From assembly GCA_025800125.1 (NCBI GenBank), contig JAOXSF010000026.1, positions 62,001-126,000 on the forward strand: a stretch of 64,000 nt of DNA. The letters run 5' to 3'. Shown piece by piece: positions 27,227 through 39,586 of the stretch. A program made the position numbers and the translations under genes. Positions within the stretch are counted from its first letter, which is position 1. Every line of letters starts with the position of its first letter. Source of the DNA: Marinobacterium sp. Lineage in GTDB: Bacteria > Pseudomonadota > Gammaproteobacteria > Pseudomonadales > Balneatricaceae. The notes beneath the pieces are model-generated. The model was not told the origin of the DNA. It saw only the letters and a program-made list of their open reading frames with translations, and did no database searches.

Positions 27227-27247
27227 ATTGTGAGAGAATTCAAAAAA

Positions 27248-28087
27248 ATGGCGGACGAAAAGCTGCAAAAAGTACTGGCGCGCTCTGGTTATGGCTCGCG
27301 TCGAGAGATGGAGCGCTGGATTGAAGCTGGACGGATCCAGGTTAACAATGGACAGGCGACGCTGGGAGATCGTATCCGTAAGGGGGATATGGTGCTGGTG
27401 GATGGTGCTGAAGCAAAGCTGGTATTTGAGCGTGAAGCGGACCGTCGGGTGTTGTTGTATAACAAGCCATTGGGAGAGGTCTGTACTCGATCTGATCCTG
27501 AAGGTCGGCCAACGGTATTTGATCGTCTACCGCCTCTGAAAAGTGGTCGCTGGATTGCCGTTGGTCGTCTGGATATTAACACTTCTGGTCTGTTGCTGTT
27601 TACCAACGACGGTGAGCTGGCGAACCAGCTGATGCACCCATCTTCACAGATTGATCGTGAGTATGCGGTGCGTGTACTGGGTGATATTGATGAAGCGCTG
27701 CTTGAACGTCTTAAAGAAGGTGTGCTGCTGGATGATGGCATGGCGCGTTTTACCGATGTGCAGTTCTTTAATGGCGAAGGCGCTAACCGCTGGTACCATT
27801 GTGTGGTAATGGAAGGCCGTAATCGCGAAGTTCGTCGGTTGTGGGAATCCCAGGGGGTCACCGTCAGTCGTCTGAAGCGTGTTCGTTTCGGACCGGTATT
27901 TTTGCCAAGCGATGTTAAGGTTGGTACCTGGCGTGAGGTAAACCAGAAAGAAGTCAAGTTGCTGGGGAATGAGGTTGGACTGAAAGCCAAGCGCCCACCA
28001 CGGGTAACTCAGGCAGAGAAAAAAGCCCAGGAACGCCGTTTTAAGCGTCAGCGTGTGCGTCAGGATGTCAGCCCTAAACGAGGCTGA
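27248..28087 (+). CDS. rluB: 23S rRNA pseudouridine synthase RluB
   Basis: A 279-residue enzyme converting U2605 of 23S rRNA (E. coli numbering) to pseudouridine. An S4 RNA-binding domain occupies residues 1-60 (KVLARSGYGSRREMERWI), and the catalytic domain carries VGRLDINTSGLLLFTNDGE with the catalytic Asp, then MEGRNREVRRL. The lysine/arginine-rich tail is usual. The frame is open to a GTG at 27230, but the family start MADEKLQK-like residues favour 27248. Because the T-run of a terminator ends just before it, initiation signals are odd. Downstream 28088-28382 holds nothing recognisable. Confidence 0.93.
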   Translation: MADEKLQKVLARSGYGSRREMERWIEAGRIQVNNGQATLGDRIRKGDMVLVDGAEAKLVFEREADRRVLLYNKPLGEVCTRSDPEGRPTVFDRLPPLKSGRWIAVGRLDINTSGLLLFTNDGELANQLMHPSSQIDREYAVRVLGDIDEALLERLKEGVLLDDGMARFTDVQFFNGEGANRWYHCVVMEGRNREVRRLWESQGVTVSRLKRVRFGPVFLPSDVKVGTWREVNQKEVKLLGNEVGLKAKRPPRVTQAEKKAQERRFKRQRVRQDVSPKRG

Positions 28088-28382
28088 AACGGGCTGCTGA
28101 AGGCTATAGGCAGGTTTTGCAGCGCACTACGTAACCCTTGGCCTGGCCTGGATCTGGTATGAAAGGCGTGACATATATAATGGTTTGTATGTCACTATTC
28201 GAAATGCAAAAAGTCAAAGAGAAGCGTTGGCATCCCTTTGGCCTTTTGCGTTGCGACAGGGGCAACAGCCCGAGAGATCAACGGTGACGGGGAAGTTCCA
28301 TGTTCTGAGCTTTCTTACCTTGAGCCTCGCTCAGACCCTGAACTCCCGTATTACTGTATGTGCTGCCGGAGATGCTGAAAAA

Positions 28383-28769
28383 TCAGTGTAAGGCGTTAGG
28401 GCGTGCGAGAGTAAAAGGGCTCACAGGCGCAATAAACTCTTCACCTTCATCCGTTACCATGTTGTAGTGCCCCTGCATGCTGCCAACGCTGGTTGCCAGT
28501 ACAGCACCACTGGTATAGCTATAGCTTTCTTCCGGTGGAATAATGGGCTGTTCACCCACGACACCTTCCCCCTCTACTTCCTGGGTTTTCTGGTCGCCAT
28601 CTACAATCAGCCAGCGCCGACTGAGCAACTGTACGGGTTCGCAATTATGGTTAGTAATGGTGATATGGTAGGCAAATACAAAGCGATTACTATCAGGGTC
28701 TGACTGCTCTGCCTGGTATTTGCTTTCAACATTGATGGCGACGTTATCGCCCAGGGTTGTAGAACTCAT
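28383..28769 (-). CDS. apaG: ApaG, Co2+/Mg2+ efflux-associated protein
   Basis: A 128-residue immunoglobulin-like-fold protein with the signature NRFVFAYHITITNHN, RRWLIVDGDQKTQEVEGEGVVG and the end MQGHYNMV. ApaG affects cobalt resistance in Salmonella, and its biochemical function is unknown. Its ATG overlaps the ksgA stop by four bases, so translation is likely coupled. It is the last gene of the lptD-surA-pdxA-ksgA-apaG set, as in E. coli. Confidence 0.96.
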   Translation of the reverse strand: MSSTTLGDNVAINVESKYQAEQSDPDSNRFVFAYHITITNHNCEPVQLLSRRWLIVDGDQKTQEVEGEGVVGEQPIIPPEESYSYTSGAVLATSVGSMQGHYNMVTDEGEEFIAPVSPFTLARPNALH

Positions 28770-29596
28770 TCTGATTCGCTTTTTCTCGCTGCTGCATTCT
28801 GATCGGTCAGATAATCGCTGATCCTGACAAATTCTGGCAGAGTCAGGCGCTCTGGACGCAGGGATGGGTTTATTCCCAGTTGCTCCAGAGTCTCACCGCT
28901 GAGCAGAGGCTTCAGATTATTACGCAATGTTTTACGGCGCATAGTAAATGCTGTCCGTACCACACTTTCCAGTTGTTTTACATCTTTCGCGGGGTGAGGC
29001 AGGGTCTGATAAGGTGTCAGTCGAATAATGGCTGAATCTACCTTGGGTGCTGGGTCAAATGACTCTGGTGGCACCTCAAACAGCTTTTCAACGTCACACC
29101 AGTACTGGGCCATAATGCCCAGTCGGCCGTAGTTATTTTCTCCAGGCCCTGCTGCCATGCGATCAACTACTTCTTTCTGGAGCATGAAGTGCATATCCAG
29201 AATGCAGTTGCTGTGGCTAAGCAGATGAAAAATCAGCTGCGTTGAAATATTGTAGGGCAGGTTGCCAACGACACGCAGCAAACGTTCATCTTCGCGCAGG
29301 CTTTCGAAATCAAACTTCATCGCATCCTGTTCAAAGATACGGAATTTATCGCCATAACGGAAAAACTTACTGCGAAGAATCGGCGGCAGGTCGCGGTCCA
29401 GTTCGATTGCATCCAGAGCACCTGCTTCATCCAGCAATTCCTCTGTCAGAGCTCCCAGGCCTGGGCCTATCTCTACCAGGTGGTCTGATGGATGTGGGGC
29501 AATGGAGCGAATAATGCGACGGATCATTCCGGCATCATGCAGAAAATTTTGTCCGAAGCGTTTTCGGGCCTGATGCATGGGTGGGCGTTTGCTCAT
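28766..29596 (-). CDS. rsmA: 16S rRNA dimethyladenosine transferase
   Basis: A 276-residue methyltransferase (KsgA/RsmA) that dimethylates A1518 and A1519 near the 3' end of 16S rRNA and serves as a late check on 30S assembly. ARKRFGQNFLHD, the SAM site LVEIGPGLGALTEEL and the catalytic NLPYNIS are intact. The frame is open upstream to 29644, but the family start and a GAGAG site 5 bases before 29596 decide for the shorter form. It begins 7 bases after pdxA ends. Confidence 0.96.
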   Translation of the reverse strand: MSKRPPMHQARKRFGQNFLHDAGMIRRIIRSIAPHPSDHLVEIGPGLGALTEELLDEAGALDAIELDRDLPPILRSKFFRYGDKFRIFEQDAMKFDFESLREDERLLRVVGNLPYNISTQLIFHLLSHSNCILDMHFMLQKEVVDRMAAGPGENNYGRLGIMAQYWCDVEKLFEVPPESFDPAPKVDSAIIRLTPYQTLPHPAKDVKQLESVVRTAFTMRRKTLRNNLKPLLSGETLEQLGINPSLRPERLTLPEFVRISDYLTDQNAAARKSESE

Positions 29597-29603
29597 GTGT
29601 CTC

Positions 29604-30599
29604 TCAGCAGTTAGCGTGACGATTGGCCGCCATAGTGGCGGCATATTCCAGTGCAGTTAGCAGGCTGCCATGGTCGGCGTTACCTGTGCCTGCCAGATCA
29701 AGTGCGGTGCCATGGTCTACTGAGGTGCGAATAATCGGCATTCCCAGTGTGATATTGACAGCACGACCGAAGCCTTTGTATTTCAGTACCGGCAGTCCCT
29801 GATCGTGGTACATGGCCAGAACGGCATCTGCATCCTGCAGGTATCTTTCATTGAACAGTGTATCAGCTGGCAACGGGCCTATCAGATTCAGTCCCTGTTG
29901 GCGCCAACGAGAAAGTACCGGCTCAATGGTCTCAATCTCTTCTTTTCCCAGGTGACCACTTTCGCCCGCATGGGGGTTGAGCCCGGCAACAAGAATACGG
30001 GGTTCTGGCAGGCCAAAATCCTGTTGTAGTGCGCTTCCCAGTGTGCCGATTACCTGATCCAGCAACGCAGGAGTAATGGCATCTGCAATATCGCGAAGCG
30101 GCAGATGGGTTGTTACCAGAGCAACGCGTAACCCTTCCGTCGCCAGCATCATCACAACCTTATCAGTATGGGTCAGTTGCTCCAGAAACTCGGTGTGTCC
30201 GCTGAACGGGATTCCAGCATCGTTAATGACCCCTTTATGAACAGGGGCTGTTACCATGGCGTCAAAGGTTCCATCCATACAGCCCTGGCAGGCAATGGTC
30301 AGTGTATCCAGCACATACTGGGCGTTTTCCGAGGCCAGTTCTCCAGCTTTTGCTGGTGCGCGCAGGTTTACAGGAAAAACTGTTAATGCACGGGCAGGTG
30401 TTGGTCGTGCAGGTTCACAGGCATCAAACTGTTCGATGGTCAGGGGGAGGTTGAGTTGTGCGGCTCGTGTGCGTAAAAGATCAGGGTCTGCAATGACAAC
30501 CAGTTGCTGATCATGGGCTTGCTGGGCAATCTGTATACACAGATCAGGCCCGATACCGGCCGGTTCGCCTGCTGTAATTGCCAGTCGCTGTACGCTCAT
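29604..30599 (-). CDS. pdxA: 4-hydroxythreonine-4-phosphate dehydrogenase
   Basis: A 331-residue NAD-dependent, metal-dependent dehydrogenase of pyridoxal phosphate synthesis. [13 protein letters not shown] opens the protein, and the metal-site histidines appear in [20 protein letters not shown] and [12 protein letters not shown]. Length matches the family. It sits between surA (39 bases) and ksgA (7 bases) in the conserved order. A single transcript with lptD and surA is likely. Confidence 0.96.
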   Translation of the reverse strand: MSVQRLAITAGEPAGIGPDLCIQIAQQAHDQQLVVIADPDLLRTRAAQLNLPLTIEQFDACEPARPTPARALTVFPVNLRAPAKAGELASENAQYVLDTLTIACQGCMDGTFDAMVTAPVHKGVINDAGIPFSGHTEFLEQLTHTDKVVMMLATEGLRVALVTTHLPLRDIADAITPALLDQVIGTLGSALQQDFGLPEPRILVAGLNPHAGESGHLGKEEIETIEPVLSRWRQQGLNLIGPLPADTLFNERYLQDADAVLAMYHDQGLPVLKYKGFGRAVNITLGMPIIRTSVDHGTALDLAGTGNADHGSLLTALEYAATMAANRHANC

Positions 30600-30638
30600 A
30601 TCTACCTCTCTACCTCTACCTCATCAGCGTGTTTCTGA

Positions 30639-31937
30639 TCAGTTCTTTATTTCAATAAAAGCCTGGCTACGCAGTTCTCTCAGCCAGCTGGTCAGTTCTT
30701 CGTTAAACTTGCGGTTACGAATGGTCGAACGAGCCTGATTGGCAAGCATCTCTTCGCCCATATCATGCTGACGGCGTTCACGTACCTGAAGAATATGCCA
30801 GCCAAAACGAGATTCAAATGGGCGAGAAATTGCCCCGGTAGGGGTTGCGTGCATCATTGTTTCAAATGCGGGAACCATCTGGCCATTTTGTACCCAGCCG
30901 AGATCACCACCTTCTGAGCCGCTGGTGGTGTCATCACTATATTCCTGTGCCAGCACAGCAAAATCTTCACCGTCCTCCGTGATACGGCGATGCAGACGAT
31001 TGATCAGTCTGCGGGTTTGTGTCTGGTCACGAATTTCGCTGGGCTTGATCAGAATGTGAGAAACTCGTGCCTGATTAACCAGTTGCACCGTCCCACCACG
31101 TTTATCGCGTACTTGAAGAATATGGAAGCCGCTGCTATTGCGGATTGGTGCGCTGATGGCGCCTTTTTTCATACCCCGAAGGACATCACTCAGTGCCGGT
31201 GGCATCTCATCACCCTGGCGCCAGCCCAGATCACCGCCGTTCAGAGCGTTGGTGGCATTGGAGTTGGCTGCTGCAACGGCAGAAAAGTCGGCACCCTTGT
31301 TTAATTGTTGCCACACTGCTTGAGCTTTCTTCTCCGCCTGCTGAATCATTTCAGGTGTAGCCTGTGCCGGTACTGATATCAGGATGTGGCTAAGCTTATA
31401 TTCACTGCGACTTTTCTCTCGCCCTTCAGTAGAGTCCAGGTAATTGGCAATTTCCTGTTCGGAGATGGTGATCTGCCGACCAACCATATTCTGTTGAATC
31501 TTCTGTAATAGTAAGGTGCGGCGTAATTCACGGCGTACCTCGTTGTAACTGCTACCACTGTTTTCCAGCTGCTGACGGTACTGTGCCAGCGTCATCCCCA
31601 GGCGTTCTGCAATGCGTTGCAGATTATGGTTAAGCAGTTCATCAGGAATCCGAATTCCTCGGTTGCTGCCTTCCTGCAGTTGCAGACTTTCGATGATCAT
31701 CTGATCCAGCACCTGGCGGCGTAGAACATCGGCCGGTGGCAGAGTTGTCCCTCTGTTACGCAACTGGTCGCTGATCAGGGTAATACGCCGGTCCAGTTCA
31801 CTGCGCAGAATAACGCCGTCACTGGCGATGGCTGCAATGCTGTCCAGTGGAACGGGTGCTGCCTGTAGTGGAGAGGTCATACAGGTGCTGGTCAGTACCA
31901 GCGCTGTCATCATACGTTTGCCGAGCTTGATCATCAT
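30639..31937 (-). CDS. surA: Periplasmic chaperone/peptidyl-prolyl isomerase SurA
   Basis: A 432-residue periplasmic protein: signal peptide ending PLQAA, an N-terminal chaperone domain (DSIAAIASDGVILRSELDRR), two parvulin domains at about 170-270 and 280-385 (each with the LSHILI/VSHILI and GGDLGW signatures), and a C-terminal helix. SurA escorts unfolded outer-membrane proteins, LptD included, to the BAM complex. Its start codon overlaps the lptD stop, which suggests translational coupling of a chaperone with a client. Confidence 0.96.
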   Translation of the reverse strand: MMIKLGKRMMTALVLTSTCMTSPLQAAPVPLDSIAAIASDGVILRSELDRRITLISDQLRNRGTTLPPADVLRRQVLDQMIIESLQLQEGSNRGIRIPDELLNHNLQRIAERLGMTLAQYRQQLENSGSSYNEVRRELRRTLLLQKIQQNMVGRQITISEQEIANYLDSTEGREKSRSEYKLSHILISVPAQATPEMIQQAEKKAQAVWQQLNKGADFSAVAAANSNATNALNGGDLGWRQGDEMPPALSDVLRGMKKGAISAPIRNSSGFHILQVRDKRGGTVQLVNQARVSHILIKPSEIRDQTQTRRLINRLHRRITEDGEDFAVLAQEYSDDTTSGSEGGDLGWVQNGQMVPAFETMMHATPTGAISRPFESRFGWHILQVRERRQHDMGEEMLANQARSTIRNRKFNEELTSWLRELRSQAFIEIKN

Positions 31938-34669
31938 TTCTGCTCTTCTTTGTGCTCTTCGCGTTCCTGGTAACCAATAATATCGTTCAGCGTGCTGCCG
32001 CCGCCGCTGCCTATATTGCCGAGTCCCTTTAGGTAAAACTGCAGATACACTGCGTTGTCGGTATTGTCTGCATTGTCCAGCCAGCGTCGTAGCGACAGGC
32101 GGGTGCGCCAGCAGCAGCTTTCATATTCTACCCCCAATAGAGCTTCCAGCGTTTTGCTGTTTTCCAGGTCCTGTTGCCAGCGCCCCAGCAGATGCCACTG
32201 TGGGCTGACAGGCCAGATAAAGGAGCTGTCCAGCTGCTTTCGCTGTGCTTCTTCGAATCGGTAACTGACATTAAAGCGGTGATCCAGATCGCGACGATAG
32301 CTGAATTTCAGGTTGGATTTACTGATGTCCAGTTGTTCATCAAAAATCATGTCCAGTGTTGTACGCCACTGCTGGTTAATGTTCCAGACAGTTTCTGTGG
32401 CAATATCAGAATGATCTGTTGTTGCCTGTGTACCACCTGCCAGCTGAACATTACGATCAGCAAAGTAGTATGCCTGGCCGATGCTGAACCGTGCTTGCTC
32501 ATAGCCGTTTTCATGAATCCAGCGGCTGGTCAATCCAAGCGACACCTGGCGGCTGTCACCGATACGGTCACGCCCGGAAAAGCGATTGAAACGGAACAGG
32601 GAGCGGTAATCAAAATCCAGTTCGCTGGTATCGAAATCAGGCAAGGCGTCCTGGTTTTCTTCATCAACAAACAATGCAAACAGGCGTGGTTCCAGCGTCT
32701 GGGTGCCGCCGCCAGCCATTTGTCGATCAAAGAAAAGACCGCTGTCCAGACTGAATATGGGGACGTTGATGGTTGGTGTGCTGTCAGCTCCTGCCAACTG
32801 ATTATCCAGTTGGTATCGTGTTGACCACAGCCGGGCAGTGGGTACGGCGTAACCCCAGCTTTGGCGATATTGATAACTCAAGGATGGCATCAGATGAATA
32901 CGTTGGCCAATGATACGATCAGCGCCGCTCAGGCTTGTCAGGTCGCGGTCAAAATCGACATATTCGCTCTGATAATCCAGTTGTACCTGATTCCAGCGCT
33001 CTACGCCCTGCAGCCACAGTTGTGGCATGCGGCGATAGGGGGACTGGTCATCACTGAGAGTCTGATAGCTGTGCAGCCGTGCCAGTGCCAGCCAGTTATC
33101 GCCCTGGTAACTGATTTCTGCACGCTGGTCAAGGTGGTCCTGGCGGCGTACTTCAAGGTTGCTGTCCAGATCAGAGAAGTAATCGGTATCGCTGACACGG
33201 GTAAAATCAATTTCACCGCGCCAGCGTGCCAGATTGTAGGTCGTGCTTTGCACGCCAAGTAACCAGCGATGTTCATCACGTTTTTTATCATCTGGCAGAA
33301 TAGATGTACTTAGCACATTGTGTGACCAGCGATTGAGATAGCGAAATTCGTTATCCAGCATCAGGCCGCGCTCAGTGATAACGTGAGGCGTCAATGTGTC
33401 ATCGTAATTATCGGCGAGATTGAAGTAGTAGGGAACACCCAGCTCGAAACCATTATCGGAGGATGCGCTCAGAGTTGGATAAAGGAAGCCTGAGCGTCGG
33501 GTATCATCAATCGGGAATGTGAACCAGGGGACATAGATAACGGGTACGCCTGCAATTTTCAGTGTGGCGTCACGCGCAGAGCCGTAACCTTTTTCCTTGT
33601 CCAGCATGATGCTGTCAGCACTGAGCTGCCAGGTTTCAACTCCAGGGGGGCAAAATGTATAGCTACTGTTCTCCAGTCGCAAACGGCCATCCTGTAATCT
33701 CAGTACTTTATCAGCCTGTCCTCGCAGAGCCTGTTCATGCAGAACATACCGGGCATCCGTGAATACCATCTGCGTGGTATTTATATCTGCCTGGGCGGTG
33801 TCGCCTCGTAGCAGCAGGCCTGGCTCACGCAGGCTGACACCACCTTGCAGTGTTGCTTTGTTGGTGACCTGATCGAACTCGGCATAATCTGCACGCAGCA
33901 GACGTTGCCCTTGCTGTACCTCTACACCACCTTCCAGTCGTGTCAGGCCGCCCAGCTGGGTGCTGGATTGAGCCGCTTCCAGCAATAGCGGGGCGTTGTT
34001 GTCCGTGCTGCTGGCGTTGATAACAGGGGCCTGATAATAGCCACGACACAGGCCGCCAGTCAGTCCATTCTGCACCCAGTCAAGGTCTGACCATGGGTTT
34101 TCCTGGTTCTGTTGAGGTGTAGTGGCGTTGTCTGATGTGGCATGTTCATCTGGACCGCTGCAATCCCAGTTTCCCTGGCTACCCGTGCGACATTGCCAGC
34201 TATCGTTGTCCTGAACCTGTGCTGAGAGCGCTGTAACCTGTGCAGTACTGGCCTGATTGCTTCGGGTTGCTGGTGTTGCAGAAGGCGTCGATACTGCTGA
34301 TGATTTTGTGACGATGTCAGCTGTTTTTTTGACAGGGCTTGAATGTTTCGTTGTTGCCAGGCTGACAGCTTTGGCCGCAGGGCTATCTGAAACGACGGTG
34401 TCCGCTACAGTTTGATTTGCAACTGAGGTAGCGTTCTCAGCAGAAACAGCTTTTGATGAAGCCGGTGCTGCGTTGGTAGCTTCCTGCTGCTGATGAGTGG
34501 CGGCGGAGGTTAGTGTCGCTGTATCGCTATCACAGCGCCATTCACCATCACGGTTCATGGTGCAGCTCCAGCCCATATCCTGTGAGTTTTCGGCAGCTGT
34601 AGTGGCGCTGGCTGCAAGGCTGGCCACGGCAAGGCCCAGAGTCAGTTTGGTGCGAGATCTGGCTGGCAT
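31934..34669 (-). CDS. lptD: LPS-assembly outer-membrane protein LptD
   Basis: A 911-residue precursor (from this start) that places lipopolysaccharide in the outer leaflet with LptE. A signal peptide (LTLGLAVASLAASATTAA) is followed by a long Ala/Ser/Thr-rich region, an OstA/LptA-like jellyroll (about 235-350) and a beta-barrel. The CC pair near the C-terminus (ESCCWRTRL) corresponds to E. coli Cys724-Cys725. Unusual are two copies of a W-x-C-x5-G-x-W-x-C motif, at residues 34-46 and 158-170, flanking the low-complexity region. The frame is open upstream to 34804. I chose the ATG that starts the signal peptide, though no good ribosome site is visible. Confidence 0.94.
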   Translation of the reverse strand: MPARSRTKLTLGLAVASLAASATTAAENSQDMGWSCTMNRDGEWRCDSDTATLTSAATHQQQEATNAAPASSKAVSAENATSVANQTVADTVVSDSPAAKAVSLATTKHSSPVKKTADIVTKSSAVSTPSATPATRSNQASTAQVTALSAQVQDNDSWQCRTGSQGNWDCSGPDEHATSDNATTPQQNQENPWSDLDWVQNGLTGGLCRGYYQAPVINASSTDNNAPLLLEAAQSSTQLGGLTRLEGGVEVQQGQRLLRADYAEFDQVTNKATLQGGVSLREPGLLLRGDTAQADINTTQMVFTDARYVLHEQALRGQADKVLRLQDGRLRLENSSYTFCPPGVETWQLSADSIMLDKEKGYGSARDATLKIAGVPVIYVPWFTFPIDDTRRSGFLYPTLSASSDNGFELGVPYYFNLADNYDDTLTPHVITERGLMLDNEFRYLNRWSHNVLSTSILPDDKKRDEHRWLLGVQSTTYNLARWRGEIDFTRVSDTDYFSDLDSNLEVRRQDHLDQRAEISYQGDNWLALARLHSYQTLSDDQSPYRRMPQLWLQGVERWNQVQLDYQSEYVDFDRDLTSLSGADRIIGQRIHLMPSLSYQYRQSWGYAVPTARLWSTRYQLDNQLAGADSTPTINVPIFSLDSGLFFDRQMAGGGTQTLEPRLFALFVDEENQDALPDFDTSELDFDYRSLFRFNRFSGRDRIGDSRQVSLGLTSRWIHENGYEQARFSIGQAYYFADRNVQLAGGTQATTDHSDIATETVWNINQQWRTTLDMIFDEQLDISKSNLKFSYRRDLDHRFNVSYRFEEAQRKQLDSSFIWPVSPQWHLLGRWQQDLENSKTLEALLGVEYESCCWRTRLSLRRWLDNADNTDNAVYLQFYLKGLGNIGSGGGSTLNDIIGYQEREEHKEEQK

Positions 34670-34926
34670 CGGAAACGGAATCCCTGATCTTGGTTTGAAT
34701 AAACGGTCTGAGCCGCCGCTATACCGCTCGGCGGGCCGGGGTGGGTGCGGTTTATGAAGCGACGAATAATAAATCATTCGGCGGAATTTGCCAGTCTGTG
34801 GCAACAGGTGGCTATTGTACGGGTGGTTCTTCTGCTTGCTGCTGTGGTAATGATGGCCTGAGCCGGGGGGGCTGGTGATGTTCTTTGCTTGACTGATCTT
34901 TGGCTATGTTCGTTGCTTGGTGGTCT

Positions 34927-34977
34927 TTGACTAATAGCACTTATTGACTAGTGGCACTTATTGACTAGTGGCATGTG
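34927..34977. repeat. 17-bp tandem repeat, three copies
   Basis: TTGACTAATAGCACTTA, TTGACTAGTGGCACTTA and TTGACTAGTGGCATGTG follow one another exactly (34927, 34944, 34961). They lie in the divergent gap between lptD and amgK (34670-35089), where both promoters must be. TTGAC(T) resembles a -35 hexamer, so the repeats could affect promoter strength. Confidence 0.9.
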
Positions 34978-35089
34978 TGAGGGTTCAGGCCAGATGACAG
35001 AGACAGTGGTACACTCAGCGCTGCAGCCAGTCTTGGGCATGGATATTATAAGGCTGCAGATCTGTTAGCTCTGGAGGATGATTAAAATT

Positions 35090-37621
<2,532 letters not shown>

Positions 37622-37643
37622 CAGCATGTCCGTGTTTGGTAAT

Positions 37644-37677
37644 AAAACAGCCAGCGTATGCTGGCTGTTTTATTTTT
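37644..37677. terminator. Bidirectional terminator between djlA and the DUF3530 gene
   Basis: A 12-bp perfect stem AAAACAGCCAGC/GCTGGCTGTTTT (37644-37655 with 37660-37671) has a 4-base loop, with T-runs readable on both strands. It serves both convergent genes. Confidence 0.92.
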
Positions 37678-37720
37678 GGTGGCTTTTGCTGTTCTGGTGT
37701 TGCCTGGTCGGTAATGGGGC

Positions 37721-38803
37721 TCAGATTGATTTTTCTTTGTTGCCTGCCATCTGGCTATCAAAATCTACCGGTGTGCCTTGCTGCTCCATCGGTGCTGGGC
37801 CGCCAGGCCCTGCTTCGGTTGGAGGCCCTGCATAGCGGCGGCCTCTGCGCCGTTTACTGCGTTTTTCTTCTGCCGGGTCAACGATGTGAGTCTGCATAAA
37901 GCCTCGAACCCTGCTGAGTACCCACTGATTCCGTTTTTTCCAGTCGCCTGGTAGCAGCGGCAATCGGGTTTGATGATAGTTGTCCATCTTTTCCCGGGTC
38001 GCCAGGTTCTTACGATTACGTGGCCCGGCGGCAATGTCCCGGGTCAGTGTGCTGCCATGATACATATCTAGCGTGGTGCTTTTCAGCTCTGGCAGTAATG
38101 TCATCAGATCAGGCGCCTGGGAATGTTGTGGCTGGCGGCTATCTAGTAATACTAGTGACAGGTTGCGAGTGCTCTGTTCACGGCTGCGCACCATAGCTGT
38201 TGCCCAGACGGCGCCAGTGCCCACACCGAGTACAACGCGCTGTTGGCGATTATCCTGTAGCATCTCAAATACTGCATCCGAAATAGCGCCCATCTGCTGG
38301 CTATATGTCGGCATATCGCTTTGTGTATTTTCGTCTGAAGTGTTGTTGTCCCTGGGAGGAGTGCCTCCGGCTATGGCTGTCTCGACAGCCTGCTTCAGCT
38401 CCCGGGCCGGAATTTCAGGATAAGGCGCATCGGGTAACTGCACTGACAGGGTTGCCCAGCCTTTATCTGGCAGCCCTTTACGCAGCGTTGATACAAGTTC
38501 TGGCCAGTCAGCGCTGGTGCGCTGGTCGTGCAGGATGACCACTGTGCCCAGTTTTTCTGCGGTGTTATGGGGCATGGACAGGGCCAGGGTTTTTGGCTCT
38601 TCGCCGGTCTCAAGCCAGATCAGCTCGGTGGTCGGGTCCAGCGTGCGAGCCAGATCAGTCTGAATGGCGGCAGCAGGGTTTGGCACCGCCCGTTCAGGCG
38701 GTGTTGCAGGGGCAGAGCCGGCGGGGGTGTCTCCCGGTGCGGCCTGTAATGGGGTGCTGCTCAGGGCCAGGGCCAGCAGCGCGATTGGAATGCTTGGCTT
38801 CAT
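37721..38803 (-). CDS. DUF3530 family exported protein
   Basis: About 360 residues with a signal peptide (IPIALLALALSSTPLQAAPG). The middle resembles an alpha/beta-hydrolase core (GTVVILHD, VVLGVGTGA, LSLVLLDSRQ), which is how DUF3530 proteins are usually described, and no substrate is known. The C-terminus is basic and proline-rich (KRRRGRRYAGPP). The frame is open to 38839, but the signal peptide begins at the ATG 38803. It is divergent from rpe, 89 bases apart. Confidence 0.75.
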   Translation of the reverse strand: MKPSIPIALLALALSSTPLQAAPGDTPAGSAPATPPERAVPNPAAAIQTDLARTLDPTTELIWLETGEEPKTLALSMPHNTAEKLGTVVILHDQRTSADWPELVSTLRKGLPDKGWATLSVQLPDAPYPEIPARELKQAVETAIAGGTPPRDNNTSDENTQSDMPTYSQQMGAISDAVFEMLQDNRQQRVVLGVGTGAVWATAMVRSREQSTRNLSLVLLDSRQPQHSQAPDLMTLLPELKSTTLDMYHGSTLTRDIAAGPRNRKNLATREKMDNYHQTRLPLLPGDWKKRNQWVLSRVRGFMQTHIVDPAEEKRSKRRRGRRYAGPPTEAGPGGPAPMEQQGTPVDFDSQMAGNKEKSI

Positions 38804-38892
38804 GATGTCGATTATCTGCAGCCGGGTGCTTATACGCAAGCGTCAGCTGGCATACAATAGCATCCTTCGCTTAGATCTGACGAGAACCAATA

Positions 38893-39567
38893 ATGGCTGA
38901 TTTCAAAATTGCCCCCTCCATTCTTTCCGCTGACTTTGCCCGTTTGGGGGAAGAAGTTGAAAACGTATTGGCTGCTGGTGCAGATTACGTACACTTTGAT
39001 GTGATGGATAACCATTATGTGCCAAATCTGACCATCGGTCCTATGGTCTGTAAAGCACTGCGTGACTATGGTGTCGAAGCGCCGATTGATGTTCACCTGA
39101 TGGTCAAGCCGGTTGATCGTATTATTGGCGATTTTATTGATGCGGGTGCTTCTATCATTACTTTCCACCCGGAAGGCTCTGAACATATTGATCGTTCTTT
39201 ACAGATGATCCGCGATAGTGGTTGTAAGTCTGGTCTGGTATTTAACCCGGCTACCCCGCTAAGCCACCTTGAGTATGTGATGGATAAAGTCGATATGATT
39301 CTGCTGATGTCCGTTAACCCGGGGTTTGGTGGCCAGAAATTTATTCCGGGAACGCTGGATAAGCTGCGCCAGGCGCGGCAAATGATTGAGGCGTCTGGTC
39401 GTGATATTCGTCTGGAGATTGATGGTGGTGTGGGTATTCAGAATATCCGTGAAATAGCTGAGGCGGGTGCAGATACCTTTGTAGCGGGTTCTGCAATCTT
39501 TAATACGGCTGATTATAAAACCACGATTGATGCTATGCGTGTCGAGCTGGCTGCCGCAAATATCTGA
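38893..39567 (+). CDS. rpe: Ribulose-phosphate 3-epimerase
   Basis: A 224-residue TIM-barrel epimerase of the pentose phosphate pathway, interconverting ribulose 5-phosphate and xylulose 5-phosphate. [15 protein letters not shown], the metal-site [26 protein letters not shown] and EIDGGVG are all intact. It is followed by gph after 19 bases, a common arrangement in gammaproteobacteria. Confidence 0.97.
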   Translation: MADFKIAPSILSADFARLGEEVENVLAAGADYVHFDVMDNHYVPNLTIGPMVCKALRDYGVEAPIDVHLMVKPVDRIIGDFIDAGASIITFHPEGSEHIDRSLQMIRDSGCKSGLVFNPATPLSHLEYVMDKVDMILLMSVNPGFGGQKFIPGTLDKLRQARQMIEASGRDIRLEIDGGVGIQNIREIAEAGADTFVAGSAIFNTADYKTTIDAMRVELAAANI

Positions 39568-39586
39568 GCAGGCTGGAGCCAACGTT

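Noticed and set aside
28185-28391. A 68-codon frame between rluB and apaG
   Set aside because: No convincing ribosome site, no domain, and it ends inside the convergent apaG gene.
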